A stretch of DNA of 64,000 nt from Myxococcota bacterium (GTDB lineage Bacteria > Myxococcota_C > UBA6777), in contig JAKLKB010000024.1 of NCBI GenBank assembly GCA_023150835.1, forward strand, positions 11,106-75,105, in the 5' to 3' direction. This document shows, piece after piece, positions 24,242 to 33,763 of this stretch (positions within the stretch are counted from its first letter, which is position 1; each line of letters starts with the position of its first letter). Position numbers and translations under genes: made by a program. Below the pieces are notes generated by a model, which saw only the letters and a list, made by a program, of their open reading frames with translations, had not been told where the DNA came from and ran no database searches.

Positions 24242-25009
24242 TTATTGGCGTTGAAGTGCGCCTTGCATCACGACGCGGGTACGGGTGAGGAAGGTGGTTT
24301 CTTCGCCGCTGGGGTCGGCGACGGTGAGTTTGATCTCGATGAGGGAGGGCATGATCACACGTCCGACGTTGTTTCCGATGCGTCCGCCGAACTCGACTTT
24401 TGTGGTGTCCCAGTTGTCGATCCAGTCATTTTTGCGTTTGTCCCAAAAGCGGAAGGTCAAGCGTTTGACGCGCTCAAGCATGACATAAGCGACACCGCCG
24501 CGTTCGGGTTCGTGGTTGATGACGGGGTTGACGCGGCGCAGGAGCAGGTGGACTTTGGGGTCTTTGGGGCTGGGTTTGCCGTAATACTCGACGATGGCTT
24601 GGTCGGACTCACGGGCATTTCGGACCATGCGGACATGGGAGAAGGTGGAGAACAAGAGTCGGCTGACGGGGGCGTCGGGAGTGCTGCGAACGAGGGTGAG
24701 GGGGATGCGGCTGAGGTCGGTGACGGCGCTCCCGGGGATGCTGACATAGGTCATGGCGATCTCACGGGCCATACGGTCGAGGACGACGCGAGCGCCGTGG
24801 TAGCGGTCGTTGATCTCGCCGATGGTTTCGCGGGCATTTTGAGTGCGAGCGATCACGCCGATGGTCGCGACGCCAAGCATACCGATCAGAAAGACGCTGA
24901 TCATGATCTCCAACAAAGTCATCCCGGCTTGGGCGCGATAGAGTCGGAGGGATGGCCGAGATCGGTGAGGGATCAAGGGGTGGATTGTTGGTTGTTTTTG
25001 TCGGGGCAT
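24242..25009 (-). CDS. gspJ: Type II secretion minor pseudopilin GspJ
   Basis: Minor pseudopilin of the GspI-J-K tip complex. The prepilin site is QAG followed by MTLLEIMISVFLIGMLGVAT, with the conserved Glu at +5. The leader from ATG 25009 is 29 residues, long but usual for this operon. The globular domain of about 215 residues includes DRMAREIAMTYVSIPG and LERVKRLTFRFWD, typical of GspJ. The first 37 nt overlap the end of gspI, indicating translational coupling. Confidence 0.92.
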   Translation of the reverse strand: MPRQKQPTIHPLIPHRSRPSLRLYRAQAGMTLLEIMISVFLIGMLGVATIGVIARTQNARETIGEINDRYHGARVVLDRMAREIAMTYVSIPGSAVTDLSRIPLTLVRSTPDAPVSRLLFSTFSHVRMVRNARESDQAIVEYYGKPSPKDPKVHLLLRRVNPVINHEPERGGVAYVMLERVKRLTFRFWDKRKNDWIDNWDTTKVEFGGRIGNNVGRVIMPSLIEIKLTVADPSGEETTFLTRTRVVMQGALQRQ

Positions 25010-25635
25010 GTTCCGGGATTCCCTGTCTGCTCGTCAAAGCAGAAAAAGTGTGTGACCACACGGACATCTTGGTTTTGTTTGCCATCTTGCCATTTGACGA
25101 CGACTTCGAGTTCGCGGAGGGCTTCTTGGAGTTGCTCGAAGATCACCTTCATTTGGGACTGGATCATGCCGGAAAAGGGGCCGAGCATACCTGCGATACC
25201 GGAGGGATCGGCATTTTGCATCGGTACACCGAGGCTTCCCATCAGAGAAGAGGCTTGTTTGGCTTTGGCTTCGGGGTCGTCGTCGGGACTGCCGCCAAGT
25301 CCGGGGATATCGTTGGGGGTGGCGAACTCCACGCGCTTGATGCAGTAGCGCCAAGTGAAGCGGCGAAACTCTTTGCCTTCTTTTTCGAAGTCCCCGTCTT
25401 TGCAGGAGCTTTTGGAGAGTCCAAAGTTGGTGCGTCCATCTTCGATCTCTTGGATCAGTTCGGCCATGCGAGCGCGGGCAAGCTGTGTGGCGGAGGTGAG
25501 ATCGCGTGCGTAGACGGTCATCAAGGAGCTTCCGCCTTGGGAGTCAAGGATCACCATCATGCCCATCGAAAGGATCGCGACGGCGATCATGACTTCGAGG
25601 AGGGAGAAGCCCGCTTGTTTACTTGCGGATATCAT
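24973..25635 (-). CDS. gspI: Type II secretion minor pseudopilin GspI, enlarged
   Basis: The short leader MISASKQAG is followed by FSLLEVMIAVAILSMGMMVI, a canonical prepilin-peptidase site with Glu at +5, and then SATQLARARMAELIQEIEDG, typical of GspI. The protein has 220 residues, against about 120-130 for enterobacterial GspI. The extra length is a Gly/Pro/Met-rich region at about residues 112-165 (IPGLGGSPDDDPEAKAKQAS and following). It overlaps gspH by 17 nt and gspJ by 37 nt within the operon. Confidence 0.92.
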   Translation of the reverse strand: MISASKQAGFSLLEVMIAVAILSMGMMVILDSQGGSSLMTVYARDLTSATQLARARMAELIQEIEDGRTNFGLSKSSCKDGDFEKEGKEFRRFTWRYCIKRVEFATPNDIPGLGGSPDDDPEAKAKQASSLMGSLGVPMQNADPSGIAGMLGPFSGMIQSQMKVIFEQLQEALRELEVVVKWQDGKQNQDVRVVTHFFCFDEQTGNPGTCPDKNNQQSTP

Positions 25636-26389
25636 CGTCGTCTCCTTTGTTCATGCGTGCGTAGGAGTCGCGCAGATCGAGTTTTTTGTTGTGGACGGTG
25701 ACGTGACCCGTCAGGGGTTTGACTTCGAGGGAAAAGACGGTTTTGCCGGAGTCTTGGAGGTAGATCACGGCGCGTTCGCAGTATCCGAGTGGAAAGCAGT
25801 GGAGATAGACGTAGCGGGGGCCTTGTTTTTTGGAGTACGGCTCTTTTTGGTGGGCGACATAGATCGACTCAAAGGACACGTCGGTGGGGAGTTTTCGGGT
25901 TTTAAGCAAGCTACCATTGAATTCGGCGAAGGTGGCTTTTTTGACTTCGAGAGAGATGGGGGGTTCTTCGCCCCAAAAGCTTTGTTGGACGGTGGGAGTG
26001 GGCGTTTGTTGTTTGGCCTCGTCTTGGCGCTTTTTTTCGGCGTCGTCTTCTTTCTTTTTGGCCTGTCTTGCGGTGGATTGCTCGCTATCGATCAGGCATT
26101 CGCCATCGGTGGAGGCTTCGACTTTGTAGGTGTCTTTGTGGAGGTCGAAGACAAGGCGCATACACAAGCCTTTGAGGGTGGCTTGGTGGTGGAGGTAGCG
26201 CAGGGTGCCAGAGAGTTTGGTGGAGGCTTCGCGGAGGCGCATGTGCGTTAGGTTGTTGTAGGCAGGGATAGAGACGCCCATGATCAAGCCGATGATGACG
26301 AGGGTGATCATGATCTCCATGAGTGTCATCCCACGCATCGTCCGAAGAGATGGTCGAAGTGTGTTTGGAAGAAGTGTGGGCTGTTGCAT
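25619..26389 (-). CDS. gspH: Type II secretion minor pseudopilin GspH
   Basis: The leader of about 20 residues ends TMRG before MTLMEIMITLVIIGLIMGVS, a standard pseudopilin cleavage site. LREASTKLSGTLRYLHHQA and FSLEVKPLTGHVTV belong to the GspH globular domain. The 256-residue length includes a lysine/glutamate-rich insert (ARQAKKKEDDAEKKRQDEAK, about residues 103-122) that may be a flexible loop. ATG 26389 has AAGGA 6 nt upstream; an earlier ATG at 26491 lacks support. It lies between gspG and gspI in the operon. Confidence 0.9.
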   Translation of the reverse strand: MQQPTLLPNTLRPSLRTMRGMTLMEIMITLVIIGLIMGVSIPAYNNLTHMRLREASTKLSGTLRYLHHQATLKGLCMRLVFDLHKDTYKVEASTDGECLIDSEQSTARQAKKKEDDAEKKRQDEAKQQTPTPTVQQSFWGEEPPISLEVKKATFAEFNGSLLKTRKLPTDVSFESIYVAHQKEPYSKKQGPRYVYLHCFPLGYCERAVIYLQDSGKTVFSLEVKPLTGHVTVHNKKLDLRDSYARMNKGDDDDIRK

Positions 26390-26432
26390 GGGGCGTCCTT
26401 GGGTGCGGAGGTTTGGAGTGAAGGGAGGCGGA

Positions 26433-26879
26433 TCACTCTTTTTCGCAGCGGATATCTTTGGTGTTGTACTCGGTGCCACCTTCTTTTCCATCGGAGCCGA
26501 GGGAAAGCACGTCGGGGGAGTTGGGGTTGGTGAGGCTCGGGTTGCGGTAGAAGTAGTCGAAGTTCCAAGGATCTTTGGGGATCTTGCGACCAGCCCACGT
26601 TCCCGAAGTGACGAGGGCGTTGAGTCCTTCGCTGTTGGAGGGGTACGATCCTTTTTTCAAACGGTAGAGTTGAAGGGCTTTTTCGATGTTGCAGACTTGG
26701 GAGCGTGCGATCTCGATCTTGCTTTCTTCAAAGTAGCGGATCAAGCGGACACCTGCGAGGGTTCCGATCAATCCGATGATCACAACAACAACCATGATCT
26801 CGATCAAGGTCATCCCGCGCTGTGTGCGGCGTTTTTGGAGGTTTTGGGGTTGGGGCTTTGGCATGGGCATCGGTTTCAT
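26433..26879 (-). CDS. gspG: Type II secretion major pseudopilin GspG
   Basis: The main subunit of the pseudopilus. A Pro/Met/Lys-rich leader of about 22 residues ends RTQRG before MTLIEIMVVVVIIGLIGTLA. The conserved GspG features follow: IEKALQLYRLKKGSYPSNSE, LVTSGTWAGRKIPKDPWN and a C-terminal acidic calcium-site region (SLGSDGKEGG). The mature size of about 126 residues is typical. ATG 26879 is chosen for AAAGGAG about 11 nt upstream. It is separated from gspF by 205 nt containing a short CATCCATGTGTGGGG-like repeat and no gene. Confidence 0.95.
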   Translation of the reverse strand: MKPMPMPKPQPQNLQKRRTQRGMTLIEIMVVVVIIGLIGTLAGVRLIRYFEESKIEIARSQVCNIEKALQLYRLKKGSYPSNSEGLNALVTSGTWAGRKIPKDPWNFDYFYRNPSLTNPNSPDVLSLGSDGKEGGTEYNTKDIRCEKE

Positions 26880-27084
26880 TCGAGGAGCGCTCCTTTCGGA
26901 AGGTTGGACTCGCACGGTGTGGCGAGGTTCGCCGAGGTCGGCATATCGGAGGACATAGGCCAAAGGGCTGAACGGTGTGGAGGATCAGCCTCGGATGGCG
27001 TATTTGAGAACAGGGACCAAATGGCCGATGTATGGGGCTGCTCATCCATGTGTGGGGATGGTCAGCCATGTGTGTTGTGGTCGA

Positions 27085-28353
27085 TCATCCACGTATGGCG
27101 TTATTGAGCTGCATAATGGGCATCATGATACTCATGATGATAAAGCCGACGACAACGGCCATGGCGACGAGGATCAAAGGTTCGAGCAAAGAAGTGAGTT
27201 GTTGGACACGGGTTTCGACTTGGGATTCGTAGGCGACGGCGACGTGACCGAGCATCTCTTCGAGGTGTCCGCTGCGTTCGCCGATGGTGATCATATGCCC
27301 GACGATCGGGTCAAATTCGCCGCTGCGTTTGAGAGGGACAGCGAGGGATTCGCCTTCGCGGACGTTGTCACGGGCGTCTTCGATGACTTTGGCGAGGACG
27401 GTGTTTCCGACGATGGTCTTGACGATATCCATCGCGGCAAGCATCGGAACACCGGAGGAAAGCAAGGTGGCCATGGTACTGGCAAAGCGGGAAGTGGCGA
27501 CCATGCGGACAAGGCCACCAAAGATCGGGACACGCAAGACAAATCGGTCATAAGCGGCGATGCCTTTATCGGTCTTGAGGTAGCGTCGTAAGGAGTAGAT
27601 GCCAAAGCCGATCAAGGGAAAGACGATAAACCAGTACGAGCTCATCAGGTTGCTGACGGTGATCAGGGCTTGGGTGTAGACGGGGAGTGTGGCGTTGATA
27701 TCTTCGAATAGCTTGGTGATCTTGGGGACGACGAAGGTCATCAGGATGATGACGATCAAGACGCCAACGCCCGACATGACGGCAGGATAGACGAGAGCGC
27801 CCGAGACTTGGCGGCGCAGAGCCATCTGTTTTTCGTTGAATTCGGCGAGGCGATAGAGGACTTTTTCGAGAGCGCCAGCGGATTCACCAGCGCGGACCAT
27901 GTTGACATAGAGGTTATCGAAGGCAGCGGGATGTTCTCGCAAGGCTTCGGCGAGTGGGGTGCCTTCGTTGACGCGCTCTTTGATCTGGGAAAGGATGCGT
28001 TTGAATTTTTCGTTGTCGGTCTGATCGGTGAGTGCGGTCAGGCTTTCGACGAGGGGGATGCCTGCGTTGGTCAGGGTCGCAAGTTGCCGAGTGAAGAGGG
28101 CGATCTCTTGGAGGGTGACGCGCTGGAAATACTTGGCGAAGTCGATCTCTTTGTTGAGCAGGCCATCGGATTTTTTTTCATTGCCGACCAGCTTCTTTTT
28201 GTCGACGGTGCCCGCTTTGCTTTCGTAGAGGTCGGTAAGAAAGATGCCTTCTTTGCGCAAGAGGGTTTTGAGCATACGGGGGTTGTCGGCTTCTTTGACG
28301 CCCTTGACCGTCTTTCCTTGCTGATTCAGTCCTTTGTACTCATAAGCGGGCAT
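27085..28353 (-). CDS. gspF: Type II secretion inner-membrane protein GspF
   Basis: GspF is the polytopic platform protein contacting GspE. The 422 residues open with MPAYEYKGLNQQGKTVKG, the standard GspF start. Two homologous helical domains follow, each followed by membrane helices: FTRQLATLTNAGIPLVESL, then VYPAVMSGVGVLIVIILMTF, and in the second half MATLLSSGVPMLAAMDIV with the final helix LILVAMAVVVGFIIMSIMMP. Length and layout are normal. ATG 28353 is preceded by AAAGG at 8 nt. Confidence 0.96.
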   Translation of the reverse strand: MPAYEYKGLNQQGKTVKGVKEADNPRMLKTLLRKEGIFLTDLYESKAGTVDKKKLVGNEKKSDGLLNKEIDFAKYFQRVTLQEIALFTRQLATLTNAGIPLVESLTALTDQTDNEKFKRILSQIKERVNEGTPLAEALREHPAAFDNLYVNMVRAGESAGALEKVLYRLAEFNEKQMALRRQVSGALVYPAVMSGVGVLIVIILMTFVVPKITKLFEDINATLPVYTQALITVSNLMSSYWFIVFPLIGFGIYSLRRYLKTDKGIAAYDRFVLRVPIFGGLVRMVATSRFASTMATLLSSGVPMLAAMDIVKTIVGNTVLAKVIEDARDNVREGESLAVPLKRSGEFDPIVGHMITIGERSGHLEEMLGHVAVAYESQVETRVQQLTSLLEPLILVAMAVVVGFIIMSIMMPIMQLNNAIRG

Positions 28354-28436
28354 AATCCAAACCTTTGTGATGGCGAGGAGATCGTTTTGTCGCCTTTGTG
28401 TGTGCGCAGGTCACGGGAGATCGGGTGGTTTTGAGA

Positions 28437-30230
28437 TCAGTCGCGGTCTTCGGAGGTGACGCGGCTGATCTCTTCGATGCTGGTGATGCCTTGGAGAACT
28501 TTGCGAGCGCCGTCATCGCGGAGGGTGAGCATACCTTTTTGGACGGCGACTTGTTTGATGCGGCCGGAGGGTTCGCTGCGCATGACAAGAGAGCGGATAT
28601 CGTCATCCATGAGCAAGAGTTCGTAGATGCCTGAACGACCGCGATATCCTTTGTGGTTACATTCAGAGCATCCGTTTTCTTTGGGCTGATAGACGGTGTG
28701 GTGAGCGAGATCTTGGGGTCGGATGCCGATCTGTGCAAGCTCCGAAGGAGTGGGGGTGTAAGGTTGTCGACAATGCTTGCAGAGTCGGCGCACGAGACGT
28801 TGAGCGAGGACACCGATGACAGCGGAGGAAACGAGGAAGGGTTCGATCTGCATATCGATCAGTCGGGTGAAGGCGGTGGCGGCGTCGTTGGTGTGGAGGG
28901 TGGTAAAGACCAAGTGTCCTGTGAGAGAGGCTTGGATGGCGATCTCGGCGGTTTCGCGGTCACGGGTTTCACCGATCAAGATGACATCGGGGTCTTGGCG
29001 CAAGAAGGCGCGTAGTCCTGTGGCGAAGGTGAGTCCGATCTTGCTGCTGACTTGCATCTGTCCGATGCCTTGGAGTTGGTATTCGACGGGATCTTCGACG
29101 GTGAGGATGTTTTTGTCGGGGGAGTTGATCTTGCTGAGCGCAGAATAGAGGGTGGTGGTTTTTCCTGAGCCGGTGGGGCCTGTGACGAGGATGATGCCGT
29201 GGCTGCGGTAGAGCAGGCGTTCAAAGCCTTCGCGCATATCTTCGGAGAAGCCGATCTGATCGAGGTCAAGGAGGACGTTGGATTTGTCGAGGAGTCGGAG
29301 GACAGCGCGTTCACCGTGTCCGGTGGGGATGGTGGAGACACGCAGGTCGATATCTTTGCCTGCGCTTTTGAGGCGGATGCGTCCGTCTTGAGGGAGGCGT
29401 TTTTCGGCGATATCGAGTTTTGCCATGATCTTGATACGGGCGGCGATATGGGCTTGTGCGCGTTTGGGGACGGAGGCGACTTCTTGGAGAACGCCATCGA
29501 TGCGAAAGCGGACTTTGACTTCTTTTTCAAAGGGTTCGATATGGATATCGGAGGCTTTTTCTTTGATGGCGCGGTAGATCAGGGTGTTGACGAGGCGGAT
29601 CACAGGGGCTTCGTCATCGGATGCGTCCAAGAGGTCCATCGCTTCGTCAAGATCGTCAAGTTCGTCTTTTTGTTTTCCGACGTCTTCGAGTTCTTCTTGA
29701 GCGCCGTCAAGTCCGAAGTTTCCACGTGCGATATCGTAGGCTTGGTTGATGACGTTGAGGAGTTTTTGTTTGGGGTAAAGCAGGGGGATGGGTTCGGCGT
29801 GGAAAAGAAGCTGGATCTGGTCGAAGGTTTCGAGGTCATAGGGGTCAGCGCAGGCGAGGGTGATACAGCCGTCTTCGAGTGAAAGAGGGAGGACACAGGC
29901 TTGTTTCGCGAAGGCGATGGAGATGCGTTCAAGTAGCGAAACGTCGATTTGTCGGGGATCGATGTGTGTGGCGTAGGGGATATCGAGTTGTTCGCTGCGA
30001 GCGATCAAGAGTTCTTCTTCGGAGACGGCTTTGAGGGAGATCAAGATATCTTCGAGAGGCTCGCCGCGTTCGAGGACGAGGGCTTCGGCTTGGGCGAGCT
30101 TTTCGGGGTCGAGCACTCCACGACGCACAAGGATCAGCTCGAAGGGGAGGTTGACGAGCGCGCCCATCGGAAGGGAAGACATCTGCGTGTGTTCGCCGAA
30201 AGAAGAGGGGGTTTGCGATGTCGAAGTCAT
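28437..30230 (-). CDS. gspE: Type II secretion ATPase GspE
   Basis: The hexameric cytoplasmic ATPase driving pseudopilus assembly. The 597-residue protein has an N-terminal GspE domain (about 20-180). The catalytic core follows, with Walker [16 protein letters not shown] (about 349-363), Asp box VEDPVEYQLQGIGQMQV, Walker B LRQDPDVILIGETRD and the His box. The four-cysteine zinc element LCKHCRQPY...GCSECNHKGYRGR (about 496-548) is present, as expected for GspE rather than PilB. The start ATG 30230 has AAAGGAG upstream. gspD ends 50 nt upstream. Confidence 0.96.
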   Translation of the reverse strand: MTSTSQTPSSFGEHTQMSSLPMGALVNLPFELILVRRGVLDPEKLAQAEALVLERGEPLEDILISLKAVSEEELLIARSEQLDIPYATHIDPRQIDVSLLERISIAFAKQACVLPLSLEDGCITLACADPYDLETFDQIQLLFHAEPIPLLYPKQKLLNVINQAYDIARGNFGLDGAQEELEDVGKQKDELDDLDEAMDLLDASDDEAPVIRLVNTLIYRAIKEKASDIHIEPFEKEVKVRFRIDGVLQEVASVPKRAQAHIAARIKIMAKLDIAEKRLPQDGRIRLKSAGKDIDLRVSTIPTGHGERAVLRLLDKSNVLLDLDQIGFSEDMREGFERLLYRSHGIILVTGPTGSGKTTTLYSALSKINSPDKNILTVEDPVEYQLQGIGQMQVSSKIGLTFATGLRAFLRQDPDVILIGETRDRETAEIAIQASLTGHLVFTTLHTNDAATAFTRLIDMQIEPFLVSSAVIGVLAQRLVRRLCKHCRQPYTPTPSELAQIGIRPQDLAHHTVYQPKENGCSECNHKGYRGRSGIYELLLMDDDIRSLVMRSEPSGRIKQVAVQKGMLTLRDDGARKVLQGITSIEEISRVTSEDRD

Positions 30231-30280
30231 GGGGGCTCCTTTGTAAGCAACGGAGAAAGATATCCACGAGTGCAGCAGCG

Positions 30281-32755
30281 TTAAGGGGCTGTGGTCTTGG
30301 GTGAAGAGTTTGCGTTGTTTTTCTTTTCGTTGTTGTCGTTTTGAGCGGGGGAGAGGCCTTTGTTTTGCATCTCTTTGGCATCGGCATCGGCTTGTTTGAG
30401 ACGGGCATCGACGCGCTCAAAGATGCCGGGTACACGGTCTTCACGGACATAAGGTTTGACGTTTGCGCGGGTGTAGGCGTAAAACCGCTCAAGGAACTGT
30501 TGTCGTTCTTCCATTTTTTTGCGAAAGATCTCGCGGAAGTCGTGCATACTGGTGATGACGTAGGGGGTCATAAAGACGAGTAGATTGCGCTTTTCGACGA
30601 CGCGGTTTTGGACGCGAAACAGCGCGCCAAGTAGCGGGATATCGCCGAGTACAGGGACTTTGGAAGAGCCGTTGGTGAGTTTGTCGCGGATCAGGCCACC
30701 GATGACGATGGTTTGTCGGTCTTTGGCGAGGACAACGGTTTTGATCTTGCGCTTTGCGGTGGTGGGTCCGAGTTCGGGGTCTTGGGCGGCGAGTTCGGTG
30801 AGTTCTTGTTCAAAGTCGATGCGGATGTAGGAACCTGCGTCGATCTGGGGTTTGAGTTTGAGTGTGAGAGCGACGTCTTGGCGTTGGATGTTTCGGATGG
30901 CTGGGACGCCAGCGACGCCACCTGTAAAGGTGGTTCCTGCGATGAAAGGGACGTTTTGGCCGACTTGGAGGGTGGCTTCTTCGTTGGCGGTGGTGAGGAT
31001 GTGTGGGGTCGAGATCACGTCGACATCGCTGTTGCTTTGGAGGGCGCGTAGGAGGACGCTAAAAGAAGGGAGGCCGATGGCGCTATTGCCAAAGAGTCCG
31101 GCAGTTCCGGGGACTTGAGCGCCTTGGAGTCCAAAGGCAAGGCCGGTGAGGGCGGAGGGGTCGAGGACGAGGCTGTTTTGCCCGCCGAGTTGTGTACCGA
31201 GCAGGCCGACGGTGGGTTGGGCGGTATCGCCTGTGAGGTTGTTTCCGAGGCTAAAGGTCAGTCCGAGATCGCGACTTTTGTCGACGCTGACTTCGAGGAT
31301 GACGATCTCGACGAAGACTTGTTTGCGAGCGATATCAAGTTGTTGGATGATGCGGCTAAGGCTTTCATAATCGCGGCGACTGGCAACGATCACAAGGGAG
31401 TTGGTGGCTTTGTCGGCGGTGATCTTGACTTCGCCTTCAAAGAGCTCGGAGGCTTTCTTTTGTCCGATAGAACGGCGGGGAGTGCGTGCGCGGTTGGCGG
31501 TGCCTTGGGTGAGTTGGGAGAGCGTTTGAGCGAGTTCGTCAGCGGTGGCGAACTTGAGGTTGTAGACGCGGATCTGTCCGTCGTCAGGGATGGCGATATC
31601 GAGGTCGTTGACGAGTTTGGTGACGCGCTTGAGTGCGCGGGGATTGCAGAGGACGATGATCTGGTTGGTGCGTTCGTCGGCGACGATCTTGGTGATGCGG
31701 TTGGGATCGCCAGAGTCGTCGGCGGAAGTTGCGGGAGAGACGGGGCTTGAGGGTCTGGGAGAGCGGATGGTTCGGACGATGCGAACGGGGCGGATGTGGG
31801 CGGGTTGAGCGCCGACTTGGAAGAGTTGTTGGACGCGAGAGGCGATCTCTTGGGCTTGGGCATAGCGGACTTGGAGGATGTAGAGTTGGTCTTTGGTGGC
31901 GGCTTGTTCGATATCAAGAGAGCGCAGTAGCGCAACAACACGCCGGATGTTGGGGCCGTAGTCGGTGATGATCAGAACGTTGCTTCCTTGGTAGGGGAAG
32001 ACAGAGCCAGCGGTGACGAGTTGGCGGATCAGGCCGGAGATCTGGTTGGGATCGAGGAACTTGAGTCGATAAAGATAAGTGACCATCTCGTCGCGGGTGG
32101 GGACAGATCGGAGGTTTTCGTTGGTGATGGTGGTGATGGGGCTTTGTCGGGCGGTGGTGTCGGGGATGATCTTCCAGAAGCGGCCTACACGCAGGGCGAT
32201 CATTTGATTTTCGCGCAGGGCGGTAAAGAAGGCTCGGTAGGCATCGCTGAGAGGGACCTTGGATGGGGAGATGATGTGGAGCGGGCGGCCTCGGACTCTG
32301 TCGCTGACGATAAAGTTTTGGCAGGTTTGTTTGGCGATCAGTTTCACGACATCAAGAACAGAACCGGCCTTTAAGTTGAATGCGACTGGGTGTTTCCATT
32401 TGGGTTTTAGGCAGTTGTCGTCGCTGGTTACGCGGGTGGTTCCGGCGTTGTCGTTGCCGCCGAAGAGCGGAGAGGGGGCAGGTCCACCGAGGCGGAGGTT
32501 GCCGGGGCGAAAGCGGCGAGGGCGGCGGGGCTTGCGTTGTGCAACGCGGTATCGGCGAGGTGTGAGCGCAGAGCGATATCGTTGTGTGAGGGGGGGGTTG
32601 CGTGGAGTGTTGGTAGAGCGTGGGTGAGGCAAGGGAGCGCCGAGGGCCGAGGGAGAGCCGATCCCTGATAAGCCGACGGAGAGGCAAAAGGACACCGCGA
32701 TCCAACGGGTGAAGGGGCGAGTGAAAAGTTGAGGGAGAACACGAGCGATAAACAT
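30281..32755 (-). CDS. gspD: Type II secretion secretin GspD
   Basis: GspD forms the outer-membrane channel. After a signal sequence (WIAVSFCLSVGLSGIGSPSA), the 824-residue protein has a Pro/Arg-rich linker, the N0 domain (about 110-190), three N1-N3 repeats (YILQVRYAQAQEIASRVQQL; RVYNLKFATADELAQTLSQL; KATNSLVIVASRRDYESLSR) and the secretin domain from KQVFVEIVILEVSVDKSRDL. NVPFIAG, TVVLAKDRQTIVIGGLIRD and the closing LLVFMTPYVI are conserved. A Lys/Asn-rich tail of about 90 residues ends the protein. ATG 32755 places the signal peptide correctly and has AGAGAG upstream. Confidence 0.95.
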   Translation of the reverse strand: MFIARVLPQLFTRPFTRWIAVSFCLSVGLSGIGSPSALGAPLPHPRSTNTPRNPPLTQRYRSALTPRRYRVAQRKPRRPRRFRPGNLRLGGPAPSPLFGGNDNAGTTRVTSDDNCLKPKWKHPVAFNLKAGSVLDVVKLIAKQTCQNFIVSDRVRGRPLHIISPSKVPLSDAYRAFFTALRENQMIALRVGRFWKIIPDTTARQSPITTITNENLRSVPTRDEMVTYLYRLKFLDPNQISGLIRQLVTAGSVFPYQGSNVLIITDYGPNIRRVVALLRSLDIEQAATKDQLYILQVRYAQAQEIASRVQQLFQVGAQPAHIRPVRIVRTIRSPRPSSPVSPATSADDSGDPNRITKIVADERTNQIIVLCNPRALKRVTKLVNDLDIAIPDDGQIRVYNLKFATADELAQTLSQLTQGTANRARTPRRSIGQKKASELFEGEVKITADKATNSLVIVASRRDYESLSRIIQQLDIARKQVFVEIVILEVSVDKSRDLGLTFSLGNNLTGDTAQPTVGLLGTQLGGQNSLVLDPSALTGLAFGLQGAQVPGTAGLFGNSAIGLPSFSVLLRALQSNSDVDVISTPHILTTANEEATLQVGQNVPFIAGTTFTGGVAGVPAIRNIQRQDVALTLKLKPQIDAGSYIRIDFEQELTELAAQDPELGPTTAKRKIKTVVLAKDRQTIVIGGLIRDKLTNGSSKVPVLGDIPLLGALFRVQNRVVEKRNLLVFMTPYVITSMHDFREIFRKKMEERQQFLERFYAYTRANVKPYVREDRVPGIFERVDARLKQADADAKEMQNKGLSPAQNDNNEKKNNANSSPKTTAP

Positions 32756-32800
32756 CCGATCTCTCTTTTCTCGGGGTTGGTGTCTTCTCGGCAAAGGGGC

Positions 32801-33763
32801 TTATTCTTTGATCTCGTAGCGCATATCCACGACTTTTCCGCCGCGTTGGACGGAGACGTTCAACGAGGAAGCGGACATCAGGTTGCTGTAGGCTTCGAGG
32901 GCTTTTTGGGGGCTGTTGAACTGGTAGCCGTTGATCTGGCGGATCACGTCGTCGTTCTTGATACCGATCTTTTCGTAGAGTGATCCGGGTCGGATGCTGT
33001 AAATGCGAAAGCCAACGGGCTGTCCTTTTTCAAAGAACGGAACGATCGCGGCTTTGGAGGCGAGGAGGTCGAGTCGTTCGGTGACTTTGGAGATAAAGTC
33101 GCGGGGGATCTGGTAGCGGCCATTTTCGACTTGTCGGACTTTGCTGGTGTCAAAGTCGGTATCGCGGAGTTTTCGGTATGTATTGTAGTAGTTGTCTTGG
33201 TAGTTGTTGCCGAGCTGTCCGGCTTTTTTACCGATTTCGATAAATTCGAGTCGGCCTGAGCCGCGATCGACTTTGAGGAAGCGCGGTTCGATCTTGCAGA
33301 TGCGGATGCCTTTGTAGACCTCGTCCGTTCGGACGACGATCACTTGTCGATCGATCGCGTCGTAGAGGGCGGCGACGCTGAGTGTTGGATCTGTTGCGGC
33401 GACGGTGCCTTTGAGTTCGAGAGGAAGGGTTTTGGATTCGCGGTATCCGCCAGCGGGACAGGTCGCTGTTTTGGGATCGTTGGGTTTTTCTTTCATTTTG
33501 TCTGGTTCTTGGCGTGGGGGGGGCGGTTGGAGGGGGGCTTGGTTGGGATCGAACAGGTTGGCTTGGTTGAGGACGGCGAATTGGGCGGTCTTCTTTTGAA
33601 GAGGCGACTCCATCGGGCCGTCGGAGACGACGATGTAAGGGATGGCAGGGGGAAGGGAGGCGCGTACGGCTTGGCTGACGGTCGCAGCGAGAAAGTAGCT
33701 GCTGCTCAAGACAAAGAGCAGCTTAAAGCTCCAAAAGTGTGTCTTAAACAACAGTTCAAACAT
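32801..33763 (-). CDS. gspC: Type II secretion protein GspC with PDZ domain
   Basis: GspC bridges the inner-membrane platform and the secretin. The 320-residue protein has a single N-terminal membrane helix (LLFVLSSSYFLAATVSQAVR) and a Pro-rich linker. The homology region follows (about 105-170, PLELKGTVAATDPTLSVAAL, a GspD-contacting fold). The C-terminal PDZ domain (about 235-320) includes FRIYSIRPGSLYEKIGIKND and DVIRQINGYQFNSPQKALE. It is the first structural gene of the operon, with GAGGTGAAAG before its ATG. Confidence 0.93.
   Translation of the reverse strand: MFELLFKTHFWSFKLLFVLSSSYFLAATVSQAVRASLPPAIPYIVVSDGPMESPLQKKTAQFAVLNQANLFDPNQAPLQPPPPRQEPDKMKEKPNDPKTATCPAGGYRESKTLPLELKGTVAATDPTLSVAALYDAIDRQVIVVRTDEVYKGIRICKIEPRFLKVDRGSGRLEFIEIGKKAGQLGNNYQDNYYNTYRKLRDTDFDTSKVRQVENGRYQIPRDFISKVTERLDLLASKAAIVPFFEKGQPVGFRIYSIRPGSLYEKIGIKNDDVIRQINGYQFNSPQKALEAYSNLMSASSLNVSVQRGGKVVDMRYEIKE

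Noticed and set aside
23828-25348. Long plus-strand open frame of about 500 codons
   Set aside because: It lies antisense to gspI, gspJ and gspK and its sequence is a mirror of their codon bias and tandem repeats.
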